A stretch of DNA of 64,000 bases from Globicephala melas. Taxonomy: Eukaryota; Chordata; Mammalia; Artiodactyla; Delphinidae. Position 1 is the stretch's first letter; each line of letters opens with the position of its first letter. Position numbers and translations under genes: made by a program. Shown here piece after piece: positions 36,114 through 48,855 of the stretch. The stretch is taken from positions 44,270,363 to 44,334,362 of the forward strand of contig NC_083326.1 in assembly GCF_963455315.2 (NCBI RefSeq). The letters run 5' to 3'. The notes below the pieces were generated by a model. It was not told the origin of the DNA. It saw nothing but the letters and a program-made list of their open reading frames with translations, and did no database searches.

Positions 36114-36687
36114 TTTTCTTTGGATAAATACCCAGGAGTGGAATTGCTGAATCACATGATAGTTCTATTTCATGTTTTTAGAAGCCTCTACAATGCTTTC
36201 TAAAGTGGCTGTATCAATTTACAGTTCCAACAACAGTGCATTAAAGTTTCCTTTTCACCACATGCTCACCAGCATTTGTTATTTGTTTTCTTTTTGATAA
36301 TAACCATTCTGACAGATGTGAGGTGATCTTGTGATTTTTGACTTGCATTTCCCTGATAACAGTGATGCTGAGCACCTTTTCATGTGCCTCTTGGCCATCT
36401 GCATGTCTTCTTTGGAAAAATCCCTCTTTAGGTCCTCTGCTCAAATTTTAATTGTATTGTCTTTTTTTTTAAATATTGAATTGTATGAGTTCCTCATATC
36501 TTTTGGATATTAACTACTCATTGGATGTAACATACAGCACAGGGAATACAGTCAATATTTTATAATAACTCTGTATGAAGAGTAATGTATAAAAACATTG
36601 AATTACTATGTTCTGCACCTGAAACTAATGTAGTATTGTAAGTCAACTAAACTTCAATAAAAATAAATAAATAAATAATACAATTTT
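36114..36687 (+). mobile_element. Twin-primed (5'-inverted) L1 insertion
   Basis: 36114-36528 is antisense ORF2 C-terminal text (ggataaatacccaggagtgg; cttttcatgtgcctcttggc). At about 36529 it switches to a sense L1 3' UTR (acatacagcacagggaatac; caactaaacttcaataaaaa) with an (AAAT)n tail. Flanks aaaacaacaaaaggca (36098-36113) and aaaacacacagaaggca (36688-36704) are an imperfect target duplication. This is the hallmark of twin priming. Confidence 0.88.
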
Positions 36688-36959
36688 AAAACACACAGAA
36701 GGCAGAAATGAGTGGGAGACAAAAATGGAAACAAACAGCAAGGGCAACAAATAGGAAACAGTAACGGACATAATAAATGTCAACCCAACTATATCAATAA
36801 TCATTTGAATGCCAACGGTCTAAATGTACCAATTAAAAGTCAAATATTGTCACAGTGAATCAAAAAACAAGACCCAACTATATGTATCTATGACAAGCTC
36901 ACTTTAAATAAATTTTAAAAATGCATGTACATTCAAGTAGATAAAGGAAATATGAAATT

Positions 36960-37190
36960 GGGAGTTTGGGATTGACATGTACACCCTACTCTATATAAAA
37001 CAGATAACCAACAAGGACCTACTGTATAGCACAGGGAACTCTGCTCAATATTCTGTAATAACCTAAACCGGAAAAGATTTTGAAAAAGAACAGATATATG
37101 TATATGTATGACTGAATCATCACTTTGCTGTACTCTTGAACCTAACACAATATTGCAAACCAACTATAGTCCAATATAAAATAATTTTTT
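36960..37190 (+). mobile_element. 5'-truncated L1 3' UTR
   Basis: gggagtttgggattgacatg, gacctactgtatagcacagg, ttgctgtactcttgaaccta and ccaactatagtccaatataa are artiodactyl/cetacean L1 3' UTR. Flanks aaaggaaatatg and aaaggaaaatatg look like a target duplication. Confidence 0.85.
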
Positions 37191-37368
37191 TTAAAAAGGA
37201 AAATATGTCATGCTAATACTGATGAAAAGAAAGCAAAAGTAGCTATATTAATTTCAGACCAACAAGACTTCAAAATAAGGAAATTTATCAGGGACAAAGA
37301 AGTTAATTCTCTAAGAGTACATAAAACTATTCTTAACATTTATGTATCTAACAACAAAGTATCAAACT

Positions 37369-37735
37369 ACGTGGGGAGGGATTAAGAGGTGGAGCACAAA
37401 GGCATTTTAGGGCAGTGAAAATACTCTGCGTGATACCATAATGATGTATACATGGCATTATGCATTTGTCTAAACCTATCCAACATTTACCACCAAGAGG
37501 AAACTGTAATGCAAACTGTGGACTTTGGGTGATTACGATGTGTCAATGTAGGTTCATCAATTGTAACCAGTGTGCCACACTAGTGGGAGACCCTGATAAT
37601 GAAGGAGTCTGTGCATGCATAGAAGCACAGGGCATATGGCAAGACTCTGTACCTTCCATTCAATTTTGCTGTGACCCTAAAACTGCTGTAAAAAAACAAA
37701 CTATTAACAAATGCAAATAAATACCCATAAGATCT
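37369..37735 (+). other. L1M 3' UTR with a chance Cys-rich frame
   Basis: The text around gtgataccataatgatgtat, cattatgcatttgtctaaac, gtggactttgggtgattacg, gtaggttcatcaattgtaac and ctgtaccttccattcaattt is the well-known L1M (MC/MD/ME-type) 3' UTR. An open frame of 86 codons (37460-37720) with 11 cysteines crosses it. Its position in the UTR shows that it is not a secreted cysteine-rich peptide gene. Confidence 0.75.
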
Positions 37736-40700
37736 TTTACATTTGATATTAAGAAAATGAAAAATTGTTAACATCCTAGAAAGCATTAATTTTGAAAATG
37801 CACTTATGGAGATAATTGTACAGAGAATCCCTAAGTATTTTTGTAGATTTTATTTGAGAAATACTCATGGGTTACTAATCTAACAAATAAAAATGTTACA
37901 GAATTGAAAATTATTCAAGGCTACTAATTGATGAATTTGAGTCTTCATTGTAACTGTTGTGTTATGCTTTTTCTTTAAGCTTGGATTCTGACCCCATTTC
38001 TCTCTTACTATTTAATTCCTATCATTCCAGGCACATCCAAATGACAACCTGCCACAAGAAACCATTTCCTTTCCTGAAGTCTACATTCATCATCACTTCC
38101 CTGAATTCCTGAAAGCCACTTATAGGGCAGCATTTTTATGAGCTATTTTTCATAAAGTAAATGGGTTTATTTGGTCCTAGCAACTGAAGAGTAATTCGAG
38201 GAAAAGTAGACATGTGACAAGGAATTTTAAAATTAAAATTAAAAAAAAAGTCAAGGTATTAAATGAAGCTGATGTTCATAAAGGGTTGGGTTGAACTTTC
38301 AGGGTTTTGAGCACCTGCAAAAGTAAAAGGCTCCAAGTAAAACACAGAAATATGAGAAAAGGATTTACCAAGAGAAAACAAGTCTGGGAGGGTGTGGAAC
38401 ATACTGCTGGAACATTAATGTTTCCTACTGCTTCTCTGAATTTATGAAAGGGATAAATCCTGTACTCAGATGAAAATGGGGTAGAGGTCATTAAAGGGAA
38501 GAGCAAATCACATCTTGGTTTTTTGTTCTGTTTTGTTTTTTCAAAAAGGGATGTGGCTCCTGAGGTGACGAGTGAATCTAAAAATAGAGAAATAAGCTTA
38601 GATACTAGGTTATACATTTACAAGCCCCATATAAATAATTTCCCCTCCCTGGATTAAAGAAATTGTCATATTCAGAGTATGAGCTTAACTACATTTCTTC
38701 TTCACCCCTAAGTACCATATTATACTGCCACTTATTTACCCTCAGCTCATTTATAAAGGTTGGTAAAGCCCACAAAGACTTGAGTATGTTAGTGCAGGGT
38801 ACAGAAATGTGGCAGGAAATGAAGATGATTTTTGATGCGTCCCATGTGAAGGTGGTAAAGTCTCACTCAGTCCAAGTAGTGACTCCTGGCAAAATGAACT
38901 TTGGTCCACAGGACTGGAAATTGCTGAGCAAGGCAAACAATGCTGTTGATTGAATGACATAAAAGTTAAACTTGCACTTTCACAAATAATAACAAAAGGA
39001 GACCTCTGAAAAAGCAGTGGCTGGGATTGGGCTACTTGGGAAGAGCATTGTAGTCCTCCAGATGAAAGAATCACTCAGGCTAAAGTTATAGTACAAAGAG
39101 CCAGAGATATACAAAGCACATTATTAAGGGAAAAAAATCTTTGATAATTTCTGTCCATGAATAAGAAGAGTACGTCAAAAATTTTTTCCTATATTTCAGT
39201 GGATGATGTTTTCCCTCATTGTGATTGAATATCTTGGATAAAGAACACATTTTATATGCGTGCTGACAGGTACAGTCTTGTTTTGGTTGAGTTCTTCCTT
39301 CTCTTTCTTTTTTCCCTTGACTTCATTCTATTGCTATGAAACAGAGGTCTGAAAATTGTGCAAATTGCTTTTGTAAATTTCTTATTACAGCCACTTATAA
39401 ATCAGTTCAGTTTTCTTATCCTCTATGTTTACCAACAAACTCCTTGAATGTCCCAGCACAACATACGTAATCATAATAAAGAAAATATTACTGTACCCTT
39501 ATATATTCAAAGGCCTATTTTTAAAGAAAGGCTGTTTATCCATTTTAAAAAGGAAATGACATGACATTCCCTTTAAGCAATAAGGTCCCTCAAAAGCATA
39601 ACTCAGTTGACAAAAGACTGATATGTACGTAACTTTTGGGAAAACATCGTTTAGCAGCAGTGTGAATAAATGCTGTGAGGCCAGCAATGTGAGTAAGCTT
39701 ACTGATAAATCTGTACAATTTTATTTCAACATTTAGATAAAACTTTCACTTTAAAACTGTACTCCCACTAATTTTTTAAGCCCAATATTTCAGTCAACCT
39801 TTGGTTCTACTGGCTTCTATTCAGTGAGTTATATTTCATGCCTCTAACGTATTAATTTATATCTGGGGAGATCTCAACACTAGAGAAAAGAAAACTTTAA
39901 TGACTATTGTTTCAAAGATAGTTTGTAATAGTGTGTGCAGTATTAGCAATTCAGAAGGGGCTTTGAATTTTTTTTTTTTTTATAGTGCATTAAAGGAAAG
40001 TGAGTTGAAGGAAACAGGACATTTTGAGCAGTAAGTGTACCTGGGAGAGAAGAGCTGTCAACCTAAAATGAAAAACAATAATAATTAAGGCAAAGTAAGA
40101 ATCAGCAGCATTTGCAGTGTCTCCATGGCATATTCTTGAGGCTGTACTCTGAGAACATGACTACAAGAGATTAGTTATTTCTCTGCCTGTAGATATATAA
40201 CCTACTAAGTCTTACTACTATGATTAGTTATTGTGATCTTCTTTGGGGAAGGCCAGTAAATACTGACAGATTCTCAGCTCCTTGGGAGGACAGTATGTAT
40301 TTTTGTGCATTTCACATAGAATATCCTAGTACAATTAAGTGTTTTTCTTCAGTACTGTTGGTGTTTCTATGCTAATTAACCACATCAGGAGTCTGGCATT
40401 TTTTTTAGTTCAAAAAAGAGAAAAAGTACTTTCTACTTAACTGTCATGTGTCAGGATTAGAATTATCATCAAAGACCTGGAGTCAAGTGAAGCTTATTGG
40501 AGTATTGAAATACACACATGAATACAAAAAATACAAAAAGATTATTATATGATATCCAATTTATGTAGGAGATGCACTGACGAATAGGCTAAAGTAAGAA
40601 AAATGTGAAGCCAGATGGGTGATTAATTCTTCTGAATCCAGTTTAAGGGTAAGCTAGAGAATATGTATTAACTGTTTCATGCTTCTCAATAGAGTTAGGT

Positions 40701-41516
40701 AAACAAAACACTTTGCAATTATTAGCAGCTAAACTAATTGTTCTACACACAGCAAGATGCTTTGTCTCAATTCTTGTGATTAATTCTCAGAGTAAGGCTA
40801 GTACACCTTTAAGTCTTCTGTTCTTAGGACTCATAGCAGCCTAAGAATAGGCATTTCCCAACAGTGTAAAGTAGGCCTTATGACCTCTACTTCTCCCTTC
40901 TCTTCTATGATCCTATTAGCGGGTTCTGTGCAACAGCCAAAGGCCCGTTAAAAGGCAGAAATGCGATTTTGATCTTTTTAGTTTCTCACTAAATTACAGA
41001 ATCAGTTCTCTGGTTGTCAGCTGCTGACAATTTTCTAACAGTTTATTTTTCAATACATCTCTAAAAAATACCAATTTATGGTTTAAGCTGCTCATTTATA
41101 TCAAGACAGAGTCCTCAGTGGTTAGATGGGTCATTCTGGCAAATATTTGGTTTGCAAGTGACCTTCATGCTTGGAATTTATTTTTTATAACAAGAGAAAA
41201 ATTAAACATGCTTTAATATACTTTTTAAAATTTTTAATAGAGTCAGATACAGTTTTAAAGTAGGTAACATCCTTTCCTGAGGGAAGGAACATATCTCTTG
41301 AAAAGTAACTTATCTAAGATCTCAAAAAAATAAAAGCTGTGAAGTTGACTATCTCTACTTAAAATATGGTTAACACAAATTTTCTCAATGAGACTCTGGC
41401 CTGGGGTGCTATTTTTGAGAATAAACCCTGTTGCATATTCCCTCTCATGTGATGAACTTTGTCATTTTATTTTCTTTTTTGTTAAAAATATATACTCTAT
41501 TTCCAACAAAAATGTT
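37736..41516. other. Unassigned sequence
   Basis: No gene or confident repeat. Frames of 113 codons (38276-38617, minus), 96 codons (38663-38953, plus) and 107 codons (38751-39074, minus) overlap one another and show no recognisable domain. A T-run lies at 39969-39980. Confidence 0.4.
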
Positions 41517-41546
41517 TGTACATATCATACATGTATGATATGTACA
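41517..41546. repeat. Perfect 30-bp palindrome
   Basis: Two 15-base arms with no spacer: tgtacatatcatacatgtat gatatgtaca reads the same on both strands. AT-rich, next to further ATATG/CATAT text. It could extrude as a small cruciform; no function is implied. Confidence 0.95.
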
Positions 41547-41799
41547 CCATATATGACAGATACACATATACATTAACTTGATACGTAAAAATAAACTTTA
41601 TATTTTGTAATTCTATCACATGTAGTCCATTATTCTCATAATCTTTTTCTAAAATACATTAATACAAATGAAATCTCAGAAATCTTTATTTGTGTATCAA
41701 TGATAAGATATTCTTCATTAAAATTTAACTTGGTGTTAAAATTACTGAGCAGGCACATGTAGAATATCCTATTCATATAGGGAACAAGAAGTATGTGAT

Positions 41800-42790
41800 T
41801 ATCTTTGAATTCAACCAGTGTTTATTGCATATCAGTTATACTTAGGCCCTGCCAAAGGGTCTTGTCTTTAAAGGACTATTATTTGGTCCCTGAGGGGCAT
41901 CCAATAAAGTGGGTGAGACAACATTATTTAATATTTTTTAAGAAAGGATAACATCATTAAATCGTGGTAAATGTTATGCTGTGCATACATTCAAGGTACT
42001 TCAAGATAATTTAAAAGGATAATTATTCTAGCCATTATTGTTCAGGAAAGATTTTGTGGTGAAAATAACAGTTGACCATTATTAGAAAAGGCTGAGGGGA
42101 ATTAACCACATGAGACAGGGAAAAGATTTTCTTCAAAGGAGCATTGTGAATAAATCATGAATCTATCATGGTATGTGCTGGAAACTACTGTTTAAAGTAT
42201 AGGATATGAGGTGGCAGATGCTGAGTTGGAAGCAGTCTGGGGTCACTTCATTAAGGGCTTTTATGCCAGACAACAGAAATTAAACATTTCCTTTTAGTAG
42301 TTGCAGAGCAATTGAGAATTTTTAAACAAGGGAGTAAATAACACAGCCGTATTTTATTTAAGAAGGGTGAATCTTATTGAAACCATTTTAAAAATGACAA
42401 GACTGGACAAAGGGAGACCATTTAAGAATTAGAAAGATTCAGATGATAGATAAATAGGGGGCTGAACTAAGTGGTCATATAAATAGAGATAGAATATTGG
42501 AGTGTAATGAAGCCATATTCAGAAATAAGATTCTACAAGACTTGGTAAAAAATCAAATGAGGGTGAATAAAAAAGAGAGGAATTTGGACTGATTATTAGG
42601 CTCCTGACGTTCATAACTGGATACTTGGTGGATGCCCAGGGCTATATGGAGGCTGGGGAGGAAAGAATAGGAGTAATAATTTTGTAGAAAAGAAGCTGAA
42701 TTCAGATTCGGACAATCAGAATTTTAAGTGATGATGGGACATTGAGCATTTAAATGCAAGTCTTCAGTTTTAGTTTTAGATTGGAGCATA
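41800..42790 (-). mobile_element. Possible L2-like ancient repeat, antisense
   Basis: aaccagtgtttattgcatat, cttaggccctgccaaagggt, and further on ttaagggcttttatgccaga and gcagagcaattgagaatttt hint at a long, very old mammalian repeat whose 3' end is L2-like. Weak, and family uncertain. Confidence 0.35.
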
Positions 42791-43415
42791 TGCATTCAAA
42801 TGAATGTTTGAGCTTCAAGAATTAAGATGTCCTTATGCTAAAATAAATAAATTATATTGTCATTTTAAATTATTCTGCATAATTATTTCTTACAAGAAGT
42901 GTTTATTTACCTGTACATTTTTTTGTATTTTTTCTAAGTTGAAAATAAGTCAATGACCACCTATACTAAATTTGACTAATGATGCTTTCCTTTAAGACTT
43001 CCTTTTCCCTTCCCTTCCTTACTGTCAGCAAATAATTTTTATTGTTGATTTTACTCACAAAACTAAGTGATTAGACAATCTCTGAGTTATTACAGGTATC
43101 TACTTCTCTATCATGTTTTGAAAAATCGTTCTAGTAAATCAAATATTAAATTGAACAAAATTTGCCATAAACCAATTGGATTATTACATTCAAAAAATTA
43201 GATATAGCATAATTTTACTAAGTATTTATATTGAATATAAGTTTTCCTAAAGGAGTAACTTAATATTATGATATGCTACAGTGATAATGCTTAGTATCAG
43301 GTCTCTAATAATGATCAGTCATTGTTAACAAATATATGTTTTTAACCTTACATTCCATCCATTTCAATTATAGTCACTGATTGATGAACTTAGAGAATTC
43401 AAAGATGAGTGAGCT
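42791..43415. other. Unassigned AT-rich sequence
   Basis: No gene or repeat recognised. Confidence 0.4.
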
Positions 43416-43419
43416 GTTA

Positions 43420-43600
43420 TTGGAGAGGCAGTATAAACATGTATAAAGTACACAGCCTTTGGAGCTGAACTACTGGATTCAAATCCCCAAATCTGTCATT
43501 CACTGGCTTTGTGACTTTAGACAAGTTATTTAACTGTTTGTCTCATTTTTCTCTGCTGCCTCAACTTGGCACATAGTATCTGTAATGTAAAGATTTCATA
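43420..43600 (+). mobile_element. MIR SINE
   Basis: The central core is clear: ctggattcaaatccccaaat, cactggctttgtgactttag, acaagttatttaactgtttg. tRNA-derived and ancient. Confidence 0.85.
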
Positions 43601-43804
43601 AACATCTAAAAGAGCTAACAATCTGATAGAGACAATGGAGCAACAAAATTATTTACAACTAACAAACTACAAAAAAAGTCTTACAGATCAAAAAAGGTTA
43701 TTAAATACATAGAAAACTGGGGGTTCAAAATTGTGTCATGCTTTCTGCCTAAAAACTTAAGCATAACAGACATGGTGATGCATAATGGATATCAAGACAG
43801 GTTT

Positions 43805-43920
43805 AACTTGGTTTTTAGCAGTGGCACCTAAATACTGTCATATATTGGACAAATTAATCACTATTTTCTCATTTGTAAAGTGGGAATAACATCAGCTTTA
43901 CTTAATAATTTAATAATATT
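43805..43920 (+). mobile_element. MIR SINE fragment
   Basis: attggacaaattaatcacta then tctcatttgtaaagtgggaa match the MIR core and its 3' side. Confidence 0.6.
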
Positions 43921-44108
43921 TATATATTCATATAGATTTATTTATACTTATATATAAATACTATGAAACATATTTTACTGATAATAAAGATTATATATTC
44001 TCTCATTTAATTACCGAGTAAAATGAGTTACTATATAGTGGAATATACAGCTGAACAAAGAGGGATATAGAAGGGTTATAAATTACTTTCTCAGAGTCAT
44101 ACTCTCTT

Positions 44109-44218
44109 TTGAATTTTATTTATTTTTTTATACAGCAGGGTCTCATTAGTTATCCATTTTATACATATTAGTGTATATATGTCAACTCAGTCTCCCAATT
44201 CATCACACCAACATCGGG
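44109..44218 (-). mobile_element. Short L1 3' end with target duplication
   Basis: Antisense L1 3' UTR tail: ttatacagcagggtctcatt, agttatccattttatacata, cccaattcatcacaccaaca. Flanked by exact gtcatactctctt (44096-44108 and 44219-44231). Only 110 bp including the tail were copied. Confidence 0.93.
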
Positions 44219-44231
44219 GTCATACTCTCTT

Positions 44232-46783
44232 AAATGGCATATGTGAAGGTCAGTGTTCTTTCTGAATCCACATTCAAAGTTCTTCCTATTACCCTATGCA
44301 TTGAAGGTCTGTCCCAAATGAGATCTTCATAAGAAACTGTTTATAAACTATAAAATACTGTAACACAAGTGGTGTAATTTTAGGTATACCTTTAGGGATG
44401 AATAGGATTTTAACAGAACAGTTAGATAAATTACTCTGATATAGAAAACAAGAGGAAATAAACAGTGAGGTGTCTTATAATATATCCCAGGAGAAACTAA
44501 TTTAGTTTGGTTGAAGACAGCATATTATAGATTTGACTTAGATTAGAAGGTTATAATACACTATTTGACCTGGGAACATTCATTCATGTCCCACTCTTTC
44601 CCTTGAAGTCCTCAAAACAAACATATGTGCGGAATGATTCATGGAAAGGGGAAGGAAAGTAATAATTTTCTTTTTTTTCCTTAAGAAATTAGACACAAGA
44701 CTCAATACAGAACTGTGGTAGGTTGAGATGGACCATGCTGAGACACCTCTCATCTACCCTTCTAATCCCCAATTCGAATCAGGCTGTCCAACTCAACACA
44801 CATGTTTCACAGGATAGAGTCATCAAGAAATAATTTGGCCCCTTGCCAAACAGTCTCTGAGTATGCTTAGCAAGTCTGGGGGTAGTGCTCAAATGAACTG
44901 TCTACATTACAGATTTACCTAGCTTAACAAAAGAGAAAAAAAAACCATGACTACGACTGTCATATCATTTGAAATTTTACTTATGTAACCAAGTCAGTTT
45001 CCAAGATGACTAAAAAAGTATAGTTATTATTGGAGTGATTCAAATAGAAGAAATATTTTAAAATGGATAATAACTTTAAAGGGAAGAGTGCAAAGGGAAT
45101 ACACTGTATAACTAAATTGGGGAGAAGGAAGAAGAACACACAGCATACACATAGGGAGATATAGGAAGACACAGTTTTAACTCAACTTTGAGGAAATTAA
45201 TAATAATTGGCTTCAAGCCACCAACTCTGCTACCAAGAGACTGAAAGATGTATCTACAGAGAACAAGACTGGACAAAAGCTCGCTTTTGCTTACTGTGAT
45301 AATTTAGCCTTAAAAAACAAATCAATTGTCTTGTGGTTTGGGTTCAATAATGTGGAAGTCTTAATTTGCCCTTGAATGCCAGACTAAAGGTCTAGTACAG
45401 AAAACATTTGAATAGCACCTTTCTTAGTTCCTTTCTAGCCCTTACCCACCTTCTATTCTGATGGCGATAAATGATCGGTTCAAGGAAAACAAACAGCCCA
45501 GGGAAAGTTGGCCTTTGTGATGCCTGGAAGAAGTGGGAGCCTAATCTGACCCCTTTCCAGTGCAAATAGCCTCTAGCCTATACAAAAAGTGCTTTGACAG
45601 AGAAGGGCCATCTCTAGTCTCAGAAAAACCTCTTTATTCATCACTGTGATATTCCATGGCCTTGTTGCTGAGCTACTCTTGGAGGAAAAGTAGAAATTAT
45701 ATGCTTTCTGGTTCCTTCTAGAGCCTAACATCAGAAGAGGTAATACTGCTTCCACCTAGAAATGGAATCGCAAGTATTTAATTCTCCACCCTCAAAATCC
45801 CCACAGCAACATCTGAAGAATATAAACATAAGGTACAATTCTGCATCAATTCTGGAGAAAAATAAAGGTGAATCAACAAGACTCAGTTGACGAGAAACTG
45901 AAATTACATGAAAAGTTTAGAAGAGAGTAAGGTAAATAAAATGTGCCAAGATATTTTGTTAACAGGGCTTTCTCTGCTACCATTCTCTTTGCCTAGAATA
46001 TTTTCTCTTTCATCGCTTTGCAAGCCTGATTCCTTGTTATCCATCAGGACACAGATGAAATCCTGGTAGAGATTCCTGAAACAATCATTTTTAGTACCTT
46101 GAGCCCTTCAATAACATTTCAAATTTAATAAAAACCTAAATAATCTAAGGACTTAAAGCTTTATTTTTTATTATTTCATATTACATGAATATATATATAT
46201 CACTTATTATATCATACTATATTATAATCAGGAACAACCTGATTACAATAAAGCAGTTTGAATTTAGGCATCAAAACTGTGGATGAAATTGAAAAGAGCA
46301 GTTATGCTTAGGAATATATTTGTAGAAGACTGCTGAGTTACTTGAGCCTGGCCAGCCTAGCCCCTGAATGTCTGGCCACACTTAACTACATTAAGACCAT
46401 AACCAAGTAGTCTGAGAGGCCCAATGGCCATCTGTCCAAGACAGTCTTAGATAACACAGTGTACACTGGGTGGTGCTAAAAACTGTCATAACCCCAAGAC
46501 ACTCAGAAAAGTAAGTTTTCTTCCTGAATGGACAAGTTAACAACCCAGTTTTCTGGAGGATGCAGAGACTATCAAAACAATTTCAATTCCCTTCTCCACT
46601 ATACCTTGATTAGAGTGATTAAGGACACTAACAATTTGATTTCTCTTTTTGCTAAGTTTTCTACCTTTCCTCCTTGTATGATCTTGAGAATAACTGAGGC
46701 AACATTAAAGTTAACTTATATTTTATCCATAACTCTTTTGCATGGTTTCTTTATAAAGACTCAGTCATTTGGAGAGGAAAGAA
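44232..46783. other. Unassigned sequence
   Basis: No gene recognised. 44590-45800 is slightly less AT-rich than its surroundings, without a family match I can support. Confidence 0.4.
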
Positions 46784-46796
46784 GGGGAACATTCTT

Positions 46797-46860
46797 TTCT
46801 TTTTTTTTTTTTTAATTTTTATTGGCATATAGTTGATTTACAATGTTGTGTTAAGTTTCG
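46797..46860 (-). mobile_element. Minimal L1 3' end with target duplication
   Basis: A poly(T) run then ggcatatagttgatttacaa and tgttgtgttaagtttc, the extreme antisense L1 3' end. Flanked by exact ggggaacattctt (46784-46796 and 46861-46873). The whole insert is about 64 bp. Confidence 0.93.
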
Positions 46861-47034
46861 GGGGAACATTCTTATTATCCTTATTTCTAGAATTAGAAAT
46901 TTAATCCATAACACAAGAAGCTGCCTGATGACTCCCAACTGTCTATTATTTAACACCTTATTCTTGTAATTCTTACACTTTTCCACGGTTTCATTGTACA
47001 TGTTTGTTTGTTTGATTATACATATTTAATTCTT

Positions 47035-47172
47035 GTTTGTACACCAGACAGTGAACTTCTTCTATAATCATGTCTCTTTTGTTCTCTATTATATATTCAT
47101 TTCCTAAAATAGTGCCTGGACTATAGAAGGAACTAAATAAATATGTATGGAATGAATGAATTAAGGAATAAA
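47035..47172 (+). mobile_element. MIR/L2-type 3' end
   Basis: gtctcttttgttctctatta, atagtgcctggactatagaa and ggaactaaataaatatgtat, then gaatgaatgaatt, follow the shared 3' tail of L2 and MIR. Confidence 0.65.
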
Positions 47173-48855
47173 TAATCACGCTTCAGAAGCATACACTGAT
47201 GATTTATGATTCAGAGACCAAAAGATGCTGGCAAAACCTAGCTTTAATTTCATAAGATGAGACCATATCTCAGTTCTACTGAGTCTTCCCAGTTATATAC
47301 ATGAAAACAAACATTCATGATGTTCATTCCTAACTGCACTTGCTTAGGACAGCATAATACGGAGAGAGACTGTTGTAACTTTTAATGGCAATATTCGTCC
47401 CTGTTAATAAATAGGGCACCGTGGCCTAATTAGCATGTTGCCACAATATACATGAAACAGACAATTACAGACAAAATGTTTTATTTTTACTCAGGCTGCA
47501 TCTAGCTTCCCCTCTAAATCATGAAAAAAGTATATCAGTAGCAATATGCAGATTTTCCCTTCACATTTTTTTTTTCTGAGCCAGAACAGTTTAAATAAGA
47601 GTAACTCATTCCCTGAAAAGCCCCCATGTCAACAATCAAAACTGAATAAACACAGACTTTTCTTACTATGAGCAAACAGAACGATCACTGAAAAGATAAA
47701 AAACTTGGAAGTTTTAAATACTAAATAAAGTAATTGATCTGATAATACTAAGCAAATATTCCAAAGTGGTTTAAATATAAAAAAGTAATGGAATAAATAC
47801 AAAATGTATTTTAATAAGATTTGCGAAGAAAATGCGAGTACAAACCAGAATATGCACTTTGGTGAACACCTATATAAGTATTGGTCTAGAAAAGTTTCTC
47901 TTCCTAATTTAAAAGGGGTAGGGTGAAAATATACTACTATAGACATTAACATATAAACACAGACTTATTTTCATTAAAGATAATGCCCAATTAAAGCAAA
48001 AAAAGATATATTATGCTTGAGTTACAAGAGAAACATCTCTCTCACAAATGAAGAGGAATAACTTTAAACAAATATTAGCAATCTGACTCAAAGAATACAA
48101 CACCCCCAAATGACACAAATGACATCTTTTTCAAGAAACTAACCATCTGAAATTTAATACATAATTGATTATAGCCATAAGTCAATTTAAAAATCATATC
48201 AGTAGTTGTACGAAATTTAATTGATAACTTCAAATACTCATCCTTAATTAAAAAAAAAAGGACACATCAAGAGGTCCCAGTGAAAAGAAGAAACAAATAT
48301 TTTATCTATAAATATTTTTCTAGGTCCCACTCAAAGAAAATACTCAAATTTCCATGTCCAAAATAATGCATCATGGGATTTGGGTATGTAGATAATTGGT
48401 ACAGAGAGAGTTAATGCTAATGAATCTGTTGCCTGTGGTTGAGAGAAATTCCTACTTAGATTGAGATGACTGGCTTTTGTAGGGGTTGCACAGGACCGAC
48501 CTGCGGAGGAACAACTAAGTGGCACACTTAAAAATGTTGGGGAAAGAACACCAACAAAACATCCAAAGAAGGTAGACACAATAAGCTAAAGATAAAATCT
48601 CATATTAACTAAAAAACACATAGAAACAACCAAACCAAAAGTTGCTTTAAACAACCCAGTAAAATTCTTAATGTTTTTATCCTACTGACGAAGAAACAAA
48701 GATTTAGCAAAAGAAATTAGCAATGAAACAGGTGACGTAAGCAAACATACACACAAAGGTTAGCTAGATAATTCATGACTAGTACGCACACGTTCACGCC
48801 AACCTAACTTAGATAAAACTGAAAATTTTCCTCAAAAATAAAAGACTCAAATAAA
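47173..48855. other. Unassigned sequence
   Basis: AT-rich up to about 48300, then mixed. No gene or repeat recognised. Confidence 0.4.

Larger units (their letters stand above)
33985..37735 (+). mobile_element. Composite old L1M with nested L1s and an ORF2 deletion
   Basis: One element can be followed in order: 5' UTR (33985-34825), ORF1 (34829-35700), ORF1-ORF2 spacer (to 36113), ORF2 start (36688-36959 and 37191-37368) and 3' UTR (37369-37735). Two younger L1 pieces are inserted (36114-36687 and 36960-37190). Between the ORF2 start and the 3' UTR most of ORF2 is missing, with the junction near 37368. Confidence 0.82.

Noticed and set aside
37460..37720. 86-codon open frame with many cysteines, resembling a small secreted cysteine-rich protein
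   Set aside because: The underlying DNA is the typical L1M 3' UTR (gtgataccataatgatgtat through ctgtaccttccattcaattt), at the expected place in the L1M at 33985-37735. The frame is accidental.
38276..39074. Three overlapping frames of 96-113 codons on both strands
   Set aside because: They overlap one another in conflicting frames and show no domain. Most likely chance.
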